Part shown: positions 1 to 5,807 of the stretch, piece by piece | Position numbering within the stretch: the stretch's first letter is position 1 | Layout: every line of letters starts with the position of its first letter | Assembly: GCA_030149585.1 (NCBI GenBank) | Contig: JASFBJ010000163.1 | Location: 1 to 8,192 of the forward strand | DNA from: Desulfobacterales bacterium | GTDB lineage: Bacteria > Desulfobacterota > Desulfobacteria > Desulfobacterales > JASFBJ01 | Reading direction: 5' to 3' | Length of the DNA: 8,192 bases | Program-made: the position numbers and the translations under genes | The notes under the pieces: generated by a model | Databases searched by the model: none | The model's input: the letters and a program-made list of their open reading frames with translations, nothing else | Told to the model about the DNA's origin: nothing

Positions 1-86
1 GCGCCAATGACTTTCAGCAGATTATGGATGCCTATTTTGAGCTGTACAAAGATAAGGAACGGGGACGGAATAACTTACCCAAGTAG
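1..86 (+). CDS. 3' end of an unidentified gene (partial)
   Basis: Reading frame 3 is open from the window edge to a TAG at 84-86. It encodes about 27 residues ending ...YKDKERGRNNLPK, a charged, hydrophilic tail. The 5' part lies outside the window, so neither the start nor the family can be seen. I do not recognise the tail. A mobile-element protein is possible because IS3 debris lies 115 nt downstream, but nothing in the visible residues shows this. The large palindrome at 102-193 begins 15 nt after the stop and could form the 3' end of this transcript. A short open frame at a window edge can also be chance, so confidence is low. Confidence 0.35.
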   Translation, partial: ANDFQQIMDAYFELYKDKERGRNNLPK

Positions 87-101
87 GCGCACAGATTTAG
101 G

Positions 102-193
102 TCAGGTTTGTTCGATATAAAAGTACAAAAGTTGCAGGAATAGCGAGCTATTTCAAGATTTTTGTATTTTTAGGTCGGACAAAAATGGCCTGA
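102..193. repeat. Long imperfect palindrome (hairpin or MITE-like)
   Basis: The two halves pair over most of their length. TCAGG at 102-106 pairs with CCTGA at 189-193. TTTGTTCGA at 107-115 pairs with TCGGACAAA at 175-183 (one G-T). AAAAGTACAAAAGTT at 119-133 pairs with 157-171 (a few G-T). GGAATAG at 137-143 pairs with CTATTTC at 148-154 around a CGAG loop at 144-147. The interruptions are short (116-118, 134-136, 155-156, 184-188). It lies between the stop at 84-86 and the IS3 remnant. It could be a transcript-ending hairpin, an intergenic palindromic repeat, or a small non-autonomous element. Which of these applies cannot be told from one copy. Confidence 0.6.
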
Positions 194-201
194 AGCTGTG
201 A

Positions 202-369
202 TGCATAGTTGGGGAAGTTAATTCGACCTCGTTCCTTAGATTGGATAATATTTTTGTTGAAAGATTGTTGCGATCAGTCAAATACGAGGAGGTTATTTTC
301 ATTGGTGATACTTTGCAGGGTGGATTAAGTAAAGCTGACCCCTTACACTTTCTGAATAATACTGATTGA
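202..369 (+). pseudogene. IS3-family transposase (OrfB) remnant
   Basis: An open frame from after a TGA at 199-201 to a TGA at 367-369 contains, at 238-300, a match to the C-terminal part of the IS3-family integrase core: RLDNIFVERLLRSVKYEEV, close to the family consensus DNxxVERLWRSxKYEEVY. The Glu of VERL corresponds to the last acidic residue of the DDE triad. The other two Asp residues and the orfA part are absent. The residues after the motif (about 300-366) do not resemble the usual family C-terminus with its YN..RPH motif, so the copy is deleted on both sides. The tail may contain the old element end. This is dead mobile-element debris and is not expected to be functional. Confidence 0.75.
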
Positions 370-483
370 CAAAATTATTTAACAGCATTATTTTTATACT
401 AAAAAACATAATTCGTCTAAATGTCTAATTTTAGAGATAGGTGCAAGAATATTTTTATATAAATAACAGTCAGTTGTGTGTTT
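370..483 (+). promoter_or_regulatory. AT-rich leader of the radical SAM gene
   Basis: This very AT-rich stretch lies between the IS3 remnant and the ribosome binding site. It has a plausible -10 element, TATAAA at 458-463 inside TATATAAAT (456-464), but no good -35 at the matching distance. A perfect TTGACA at 366-371 overlaps the end of the IS remnant. TATACT at 395-400 is 23 nt further on, longer than the usual 16-18 nt spacing. A small inverted repeat, TCTAAA (416-421) and TTTAGA (430-435), could be an operator half-site pair or chance. A promoter is expected here because the gene is the first plus-strand gene after debris, but the exact one is uncertain. Confidence 0.3.
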
Positions 484-490
484 AAGGAGG
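484..490 (+). promoter_or_regulatory. Shine-Dalgarno site of the radical SAM gene
   Basis: AAGGAGG is a near-perfect anti-16S match, 7 nt before the GTG at 498-500. It fixes that GTG as the start, in preference to later ATG codons in the frame. Confidence 0.8.
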
Positions 491-497
491 TTCTATT

Positions 498-1955
498 GTG
501 AAAATTGTTGAAAATATTAAAAAAATAGGTTTGAGAGAGTTGTCTAATTTATTCTTTACCAGTCCCAAGGTAAGACGTTTGATGTTACCTCTGGTAGATA
601 AAAAGATAAAATCGAATTTTATGGAAATGCTGAACAGATCCTATGAAGTACCCGCAGAGGTAGAAGGACAATATTGGTTCGTGAGAAATCTTTTAATGCG
701 GGGATCTGAAAGAATGGATGAAAAATTTTTAGCGCCGGATATCATGAAAATAATATTTAGCAATTTTGTCGATAATGTTCTACTTAAAAGTAGTGAAATC
801 AGGCACAAAGCTTATTTTGAAGAAAATATTGAAAAACCAACGCTCCTTGTTGTCAGTCCTACTAACCGTTGTAATCTGCGCTGCACGAATTGTTATGCGG
901 GAAGCGACTCAAAGAATGCTGCAAGTCTTGACTGGGATACTTTTGACAGAATTTTGACAGAAAAAGAAGAGCTCTGGGGCAGCTATTTTACAACGATTTC
1001 CGGCGGAGAACCATTTATGTGGAGTGATAATGGCAAAACAATATACGATATGTTTGCTAAACATAAAAATCAGTATTTTATGGTTTATACAAACGGAACC
1101 TTACTTAATAAAGAAAATGTTAAAAAGTTAGCTGACGCAGGCAATGTAGCGCCGGCAATCTCTGTTGAAGGATTCAGGGAAGAAACAGATGCCAGAAGAG
1201 GCAATGGGGTATATGACAAGGTTTTACAGGCATTTGCAAATCTTCGTGAAGCTGGCAATCCTTTTGGTATATCAGTTACGCCAACAAGGAAAAATGCTGA
1301 CCTGGTCATGTCAGATGAATTTGTTGATTTTTATTTTGAAAAGCAAAAGGCTCTTTTTGGCTGGGCATTTCAGTATATGCCGATTGGCAGAGAGATTGAT
1401 TTTGATATTATGGTTACGCCTGAACAGCGTTTGACTATGTATAAAAAATCCAAGCGCATTCTCAATGAAAAGGGTTATTCATATGTTGATTTTTGGAATA
1501 ACGGTTACCTGAGCAATGGGTGTATTGCAGCAGGTAGAAAAGGCGGATATTTCTACATAAACTGGGATGGTAATATTGCGCCTTGTGTTTTTATCCCCTA
1601 TTATACGACAAATATTTACGATATATATAAAAACGGCGGGGATCTTAATACAGCGCGTGAAAGTAAATTATTCAATGAAATAAGAGACTGGCAGAGCGAT
1701 TACGGTTATATGCAGCCAAAAGAAAAGGTCGGGAATCGTTTAATGCCCTGTCCTATTAGAGACCATCACCAGAACACCGTCAAAATTTTGAAGGAAAATA
1801 ACGTAAAATCACTTGATCCTTATGCTGATGAAGCCCTGAAAAGTAACCGTTACCATGAACAGTTAACACAATACGATAAGGAACTTGCTCGCGTTTTTGA
1901 CCCTGTTTGGAGGGAAGATTTCGTAAATCATAAACAAGATAGAAAAGCAGCTTGA
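498..1955 (+). CDS. Radical SAM protein with SPASM-like C-terminus, function unknown
   Basis: A 485-residue enzyme of the radical SAM superfamily. Residues 115-260 carry the core: the cluster-binding CNLRCTNC (C125, C129, C132) after a TN at 122-123, the SAM-contacting SGGEP at 168-172, YTNGTLL at 197-203 and ISVEG at 221-225. The C-terminal part has a SPASM/twitch-like arrangement: C342, then INWDGNIAPC with C363, and C418 in PCPIRDHH. This suggests an auxiliary iron-sulfur cluster. About 110 residues precede the core, with no signal peptide or clear membrane span. The start is a GTG with a strong Shine-Dalgarno. Such proteins modify peptides, cofactors or lipids by radical chemistry. No precursor peptide or partner gene is adjacent, so the substrate is not inferable. 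It is convergent with the cbi operon and appears unrelated to it. The superfamily call is firm; no function is claimed. Confidence 0.9.
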   Translation: MKIVENIKKIGLRELSNLFFTSPKVRRLMLPLVDKKIKSNFMEMLNRSYEVPAEVEGQYWFVRNLLMRGSERMDEKFLAPDIMKIIFSNFVDNVLLKSSEIRHKAYFEENIEKPTLLVVSPTNRCNLRCTNCYAGSDSKNAASLDWDTFDRILTEKEELWGSYFTTISGGEPFMWSDNGKTIYDMFAKHKNQYFMVYTNGTLLNKENVKKLADAGNVAPAISVEGFREETDARRGNGVYDKVLQAFANLREAGNPFGISVTPTRKNADLVMSDEFVDFYFEKQKALFGWAFQYMPIGREIDFDIMVTPEQRLTMYKKSKRILNEKGYSYVDFWNNGYLSNGCIAAGRKGGYFYINWDGNIAPCVFIPYYTTNIYDIYKNGGDLNTARESKLFNEIRDWQSDYGYMQPKEKVGNRLMPCPIRDHHQNTVKILKENNVKSLDPYADEALKSNRYHEQLTQYDKELARVFDPVWREDFVNHKQDRKAA

Positions 1956-1965
1956 TTCAGGATTA

Positions 1966-2865
1966 TTATTTTTTGCTATCAAATGTGTATTTTTTTGAAT
2001 ATCCCCTTGGAGTAATCATATAGTCTTGATAAACTGTTGAAGCGCTGCTTCCTATAAATACTGTAGTTTGCATATTTACAGGTGCTAAGTGAAGATTTTC
2101 AAGAGTTGTAATTTGAACATCCTGATTTTTTCGCATAGCGCCTGTTACTATGCCTACCGGCGTATTTTTATCCCTAAATCTGAGTATAATCTTTTGGGCT
2201 TTTTCAAGGTGCTGGTTTCTTTTTTTGCTTTTGGGGTTATACATAACTATCACAAAATCGGCTTTGGCCGCTGCTTCAATACGCTGCTCAATTAAATCCC
2301 AGGGAGTCAATAGATCGCTTAAGCTTATGGCTGCAAAATCATGGGATAAGGGAGCTCCTAAAAGAGCGGCGCCTGAGCATAGCGCTGGTATGCCCGGTAC
2401 GATTTCAACACCAAGGGAAGATTTACTGCTTGTATTATCGCTTTTTGACAGGGATAGGGGAATAACTGTAATATTTTTTGTTTTGCAGACCTCAAAAACA
2501 AGCGTGGCCATGGCGTAAATCCCTGGATCTCCGCTTGAAATAATTGCGCATGACTTTCCACTGCATGCAGCATCAACAGCAGCTTCCACTCTTTCAACTT
2601 CTTTTGTCATCGGCGTGCTGATAATATTTTTATTTTTTATCAAAGGACGTATCAGGTCGATATAAGTGGTATATCCGGAAACAGTGTCAACCAGTTCAAT
2701 GACTTCACACGCCCGTTTTGACATATGATCCAGGCTGCCAGGTCCTATGCCGACTACATAGAGGGTATTTCGGCTATAGCCACTGTCAGATTCCCTGATA
2801 ATTGTTTGGGTACAATCAGTTTTCCCTGTTTTGCTGCCAGAATTGCTGCTGCTTCGCATACGCAT
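1966..2865 (-). CDS. cbiH: Cobalt-precorrin-3 C17-methyltransferase
   Basis: CbiH (CobJ family) transfers a methyl from SAM to C17 of cobalt-factor III/precorrin-3 and contracts the ring to form the C20-bridged lactone of cobalt-precorrin-4. Visible family marks are LYVVGIGPGSLDHMS at 35-49, SGYTTY at 63-68, the glycine-rich SSGDPGIYAMA at 110-120, VPGIPAL at 156-162, PLSHDFAAISLSDLLTPW near 173-190, and MYNPKSKKR, the usual YNPxSxxR. The protein is about 50 residues longer than the usual 240-250. It has a hydrophilic N-terminal extension of some 33 residues and a Ser/Lys-rich insertion at about 131-151. The start lies inside cbiG: ATGs at 2865 and 2859 are the only standard start codons before the catalytic domain, and AGGAG lies just upstream. 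It is the last gene of the operon and ends in tandem TAA TAA. No strong terminator is visible. Confidence 0.92.
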   Translation of the reverse strand: MRMRSSSNSGSKTGKTDCTQTIIRESDSGYSRNTLYVVGIGPGSLDHMSKRACEVIELVDTVSGYTTYIDLIRPLIKNKNIISTPMTKEVERVEAAVDAACSGKSCAIISSGDPGIYAMATLVFEVCKTKNITVIPLSLSKSDNTSSKSSLGVEIVPGIPALCSGAALLGAPLSHDFAAISLSDLLTPWDLIEQRIEAAAKADFVIVMYNPKSKKRNQHLEKAQKIILRFRDKNTPVGIVTGAMRKNQDVQITTLENLHLAPVNMQTTVFIGSSASTVYQDYMITPRGYSKKYTFDSKK

Positions 2866-3824
2866 TTTACTCCTGTATATTTTTCCACCACTATTGATGG
2901 GCTTTTAATATTTTTTATCTGGTTTAATTCTTCTTTGTTAAAAAAAATTAATGGAAGTTCAATTTCTTTTGCAAGGGCTATCAGCCCTGGCTCGTCTTTT
3001 TTTAAATCTATACTTGCAATCAATGCCAGACTGTCTGATGCCAGAGAAAAACGATTTAGCACTTCATAGAGAAATAACTTAATTTCTTTTCTGGTTGTAT
3101 TACGATTACATCCAATTCCAACAACTAAAATTTTGGGGCGCAATACCAGAATATTCGGGAAAAGATCTACTTTCAGGTAGTTAATATAAATACCTGGACT
3201 ATCTTTATTAAACTGTTTTTCTCCAGAACCTGAATCCTGCAAAAAATTCGCTATAAATTCCTGCTTGTTTAAAAAACCTGATGGATCATGAATATTTATC
3301 TTTTGGTTGGTAAGCAAGGCCATATTGATATTTTTTATTGCCTTTGGGTTTTCAATAAAAAGGTCTTTTTTTTGGGCCCAAACATCAATGGCAGGAAGAT
3401 CGTTTACATCTGTGGCAGTGGTTATTACAGGATCTGCCCCGATTAACAGGGCGATTTTTCCGGCAAGATCATTGGCGCCTCCGATGTGGCCGGAAAGAAG
3501 ACTGATGGCATGACGTCCTTTTTCGTCCACTACAACAACCGCCGGGTCTTTAAGCTTATTTTTAATCATAGGGGCTATCATACGAACCACTATACCGCTT
3601 GACATGATAAAAATATGTCCTTGATATTTATTAAAGTATTTATGTACGGCATTGGATAATCTACTGAATGTCAAAACCGAATCCGCAGAATTTTTTAAAT
3701 TCACGGAACAGTGCAGCTCAGCCTTTGGCAGGTTTTTGGCTATTTTTGCGCCAAGCTTTGCGCCCTGCGGGGTTAAAGCCCATACAGCGAGTTTGTTATT
3801 TTTTTTTCTCATTTCTGTATCCAT
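2754..3824 (-). CDS. cbiG: Cobalt-precorrin-5A hydrolase
   Basis: CbiG opens the lactone of cobalt-precorrin-5A and releases the C20 carbon with its methyl group as acetaldehyde, giving cobalt-precorrin-5B. It is specific to the anaerobic pathway. The 356 residues show the family layout. The N-terminal domain has SSGIVVRMIAP at 75-85 and DPAVVVVDEKGRHAISLLSG at 93-112, followed by HIGGAN. A middle segment has TTATDVNDLPAIDVWA at 135-150. The C-terminal domain has VGIGCNRNT at 235-243 and a late VCEAAA. Its start overlaps the end of cbiF by 29 nt. No clear Shine-Dalgarno precedes ATG 3824 or the alternative ATG 3812, which is consistent with translational coupling. Its last 112 nt also encode the start of cbiH. 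Confidence 0.93.
   Translation of the reverse strand: MDTEMRKKNNKLAVWALTPQGAKLGAKIAKNLPKAELHCSVNLKNSADSVLTFSRLSNAVHKYFNKYQGHIFIMSSGIVVRMIAPMIKNKLKDPAVVVVDEKGRHAISLLSGHIGGANDLAGKIALLIGADPVITTATDVNDLPAIDVWAQKKDLFIENPKAIKNINMALLTNQKINIHDPSGFLNKQEFIANFLQDSGSGEKQFNKDSPGIYINYLKVDLFPNILVLRPKILVVGIGCNRNTTRKEIKLFLYEVLNRFSLASDSLALIASIDLKKDEPGLIALAKEIELPLIFFNKEELNQIKNIKSPSIVVEKYTGVKCVCEAAAILAAKQGKLIVPKQLSGNLTVAIAEIPSM
2870..2874 (-). promoter_or_regulatory. Candidate Shine-Dalgarno for cbiH, inside cbiG
   Basis: On the minus strand, AGGAG precedes the ATG at 2865 by 4 nt and the ATG at 2859 by 10 nt. It lies within the cbiG codons for Thr-Gly-Val, so it may be coincidence. It is nevertheless the right signal for internal initiation of cbiH, since no standard start codon exists further downstream in the cbiH frame before the catalytic domain. 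Confidence 0.5.
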
Positions 3825-4572
3825 GGGAAAAATTTTTATCGTAAAGCTTTGATTTTGCTTTCATTTGTTTTGATTCGAAAATTTTTCCAACAATAACAAG
3901 GGCATGGTTGATAATTTTATTTTTTTGTACTGTATCAGCCAGTTCGTTTAAACTTGTATATATGATTTTTTCTTGAGGCTGGCTTACCCGAAATGCTATT
4001 GCGCAGGTTGCATCCGCGCCATAGGCTTTTTTAAGAATATTTGCCACATCATCAATAAGGGATATACTCAGATAAATTGCCATGGAGCTTTGATGGCTTG
4101 CAAGCAATTCCAGCTTTTCTGCCTCAGGCACAGGCGTTCGGCCGGCCATTCGGGTTAGAATCAGGGTCTGGGAGATTTCTGGAAGGGTATACTCAATTCC
4201 CATGGCTGCTGCTGCAGCAAAGGCGGCGGTTACCCCCGGGATAACCTTATATGGTATTGATCTCTCTTTTAATTCCAGCATCTGTTCAAAAATAGCTCCA
4301 TACAGACTTGGATCACCTGTATGCAGACGTATAATTTTTTGGCCTTTTTCATAAGCAGTTGCCATAGTTATAATTATTTCTTCAAGAGTTAAAGAAGCAC
4401 TGTTTATTTTTGTTATTCCAGGTTTGGTCCACTTTAATACTGCTTCAGGCACCAGTGACCCTGCATAAATAACAAGATCAGCCTCTTTTAAGGCATTTTG
4501 GGCCTTTACAGTGATTAATTCAGGGTCGCCAGGGCCGGCGCCGGCAAATATGACAGGATGGGTTATTATCAT
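3796..4572 (-). CDS. cbiF: Cobalt-precorrin-4 C11-methyltransferase
   Basis: CbiF (CobM family) methylates C11 of cobalt-precorrin-4 with SAM, giving cobalt-precorrin-5A, the substrate of the adjacent CbiG. From the ATG at 4572 the protein has 258 residues, the normal family length. Motifs in order: GAGPGDPELIT at 11-21, YAGSLV at 36-41, HTGDPSLYGA at 84-93, IPGVTAAFAAAAA at 111-123, and TRMAGRTPVPE at 140-150, typical of the C11 enzyme. The start is fixed by AAGGAG 5 nt upstream and by an ATGA junction in which the ATG overlaps the TGA of cbiET. The frame is open 21 codons further upstream, but that stretch lies within cbiET and has no family similarity. The Lys-rich tail overlaps the start of cbiG. 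Confidence 0.94.
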   Translation of the reverse strand: MIITHPVIFAGAGPGDPELITVKAQNALKEADLVIYAGSLVPEAVLKWTKPGITKINSASLTLEEIIITMATAYEKGQKIIRLHTGDPSLYGAIFEQMLELKERSIPYKVIPGVTAAFAAAAAMGIEYTLPEISQTLILTRMAGRTPVPEAEKLELLASHQSSMAIYLSISLIDDVANILKKAYGADATCAIAFRVSQPQEKIIYTSLNELADTVQKNKIINHALVIVGKIFESKQMKAKSKLYDKNFSHGYRNEKKK

Positions 4573-5792
4573 AAAAACTCCTTTTTTCCGGAAATAATCC
4601 AGACAGGATTTTGGGCATTGAACCGCTGTCCCCACGGCATTTCTTTGCTCTTGTTAATTTGAATCTGGATAACTTTAGTTAGCATTTTGATTTCTTGCAG
4701 TGTATCAAGCGCAGCTTTCAGGTTTTGTATAAGAACCGTATTTATTATAATGATTCCGTTTTTCTTTAGATATTTACATGCAGTTCTGATTATTATTTCA
4801 AGATCTTTACCTCCTCCGCCTATAAATATACGGTCAGGAGCTGGAAGATCGTCAAGACCGGATGGGAGAACGGCATGTATTATTTCCAGGTTATTTACAT
4901 TAAAACGGTTTTTGTTATTTTTGATTTGCTCTATTCTTTCCTGTTTTTGCTCTATTGCGAAAATCTTTCCATTTTTTATAAAAATTGAAGCTTCAATAGA
5001 GATGGAGCCGCTTCCTGCACCAAGATCCCACATAATATGATTTGGCAATAGACGAAGTTTGGAAAGTGTAACAGCTCGCACCTCTGGTTTTGTGATCACT
5101 TCATTATGCCGCTCATAATAATCATCAGGCATCCCAAGATAAAGATTCTTTGTTTTTTCGGGCTGGAAAGGTATGCGCTTTAGTACTGCCAGGTTCGGCT
5201 CGGCAAACTTCATTTTTGCAGCCCTTGCAGGATTATACCAGTTAATGCGCTCTGACGGGGATCCAAGTTGTTCAAAAACACATATATTGAAGTCAATTAT
5301 TTTTTTTTCAAGAAGAAGTTTTGCCAGCCAGGCAGGGTTTTTATCAGGATCAGTAAATACTGCAATCGTATTTTCCTTTGCCAGTGCCTTTAACAGCAAA
5401 TGCTCGTTATTTCTGCCGTGCATGCTGATAATATGGATATCCTGCCAGGGCTCTTTGATGCGGGCAAATGCTGCTGAAACCGTCGTGATATTAGGATATA
5501 CCAAAACATTTTCATGGCCAAGTGATTTGATCATCAAGGAGGCGATACCGAAAAACAAAGGGTCGCCGGATGCAAGCACCACGATGGATTTGCTTTTCAT
5601 TTGGGTTTTTATGAATCTGATTATTGTGTTTATTTCTCCGGTAATTTTTTTTTTAACTGCCGGATAATTTTTGAAAAAATCAAGATGCCTTTTCCCGCCC
5701 ACAAGGATATCCGCCTGCTTGATCAATTCAAGATGCTTAGCGGTCAGGTCGTCTGGGGAAACCCCCATTCCTATTATTGATATTGGTTTCAT
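4569..5792 (-). CDS. cbiET: Cobalt-precorrin-6B C5,C15-methyltransferase/decarboxylase, CbiE-CbiT fusion
   Basis: A 407-residue fusion equivalent to CobL. The N-terminal CbiE domain (about 1-200) is a tetrapyrrole methyltransferase with IIGMGVSPDDLT at 6-17, the Gly-rich SGDPLFFGIAS at 75-85, and ISMHGRNN at 122-129. The C-terminal CbiT domain (about 220-400) is a class I SAM methyltransferase: ITKPEVRAVTLSKL at 233-246, the SAM-binding WDLGAGSGSISIEAS at 255-269, and IFIGGGG. CbiT methylates C15 and decarboxylates the C12 acetate chain; CbiE methylates C5. The product is cobalt-precorrin-8, used by CbiC. The start is 15 nt after the cbiD stop. There is no recognisable Shine-Dalgarno, so it probably depends on coupling to cbiD. 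The stop overlaps the cbiF ATG (ATGA). Confidence 0.94.
   Translation of the reverse strand: MKPISIIGMGVSPDDLTAKHLELIKQADILVGGKRHLDFFKNYPAVKKKITGEINTIIRFIKTQMKSKSIVVLASGDPLFFGIASLMIKSLGHENVLVYPNITTVSAAFARIKEPWQDIHIISMHGRNNEHLLLKALAKENTIAVFTDPDKNPAWLAKLLLEKKIIDFNICVFEQLGSPSERINWYNPARAAKMKFAEPNLAVLKRIPFQPEKTKNLYLGMPDDYYERHNEVITKPEVRAVTLSKLRLLPNHIMWDLGAGSGSISIEASIFIKNGKIFAIEQKQERIEQIKNNKNRFNVNNLEIIHAVLPSGLDDLPAPDRIFIGGGGKDLEIIIRTACKYLKKNGIIIINTVLIQNLKAALDTLQEIKMLTKVIQIQINKSKEMPWGQRFNAQNPVWIISGKKEFL
4578..4583 (-). promoter_or_regulatory. Shine-Dalgarno of cbiF
   Basis: AAGGAG on the minus strand lies 5 nt before the ATG at 4572, inside the end of cbiET. It decides the cbiF start against the in-frame ATG at 4635. 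Confidence 0.7.
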
Positions 5793-5807
5793 ATAAAAGA
5801 AAACTTT

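Noticed and set aside
1966..1990. Intrinsic terminator at the convergent junction
   Set aside because: There is a T-run, but no stable G+C-containing stem next to it on either strand.
2150..2518. Plus-strand open frame of 122 codons
   Set aside because: It lies antisense within cbiH, with no ribosome binding site or motif seen; a shadow frame.
2866..2905. Programmed -1 frameshift site joining cbiG to cbiH
   Set aside because: The short window in which the -1 frame is open contains no proper X XXY YYZ slippery heptamer in the cbiG frame; internal initiation is simpler.
2725..3069. Plus-strand open frame across the cbiG/cbiH overlap
   Set aside because: It would make a third coding frame over the overlap, but its translation has no family signal and it lacks start signals.
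4573..4635. N-terminal extension of cbiF to an ATG at 4635
   Set aside because: The extra 21 residues lie inside the conserved end of cbiET, resemble no CbiF sequence, and the ATG at 4572 has a good Shine-Dalgarno and the ATGA coupling.
5173..5667. Plus-strand open frame of 164 codons
   Set aside because: It is antisense to the well-supported cbiET gene, has no recognisable motif, and its Leu/Phe/Ser-rich translation is typical of a reverse-complement shadow.
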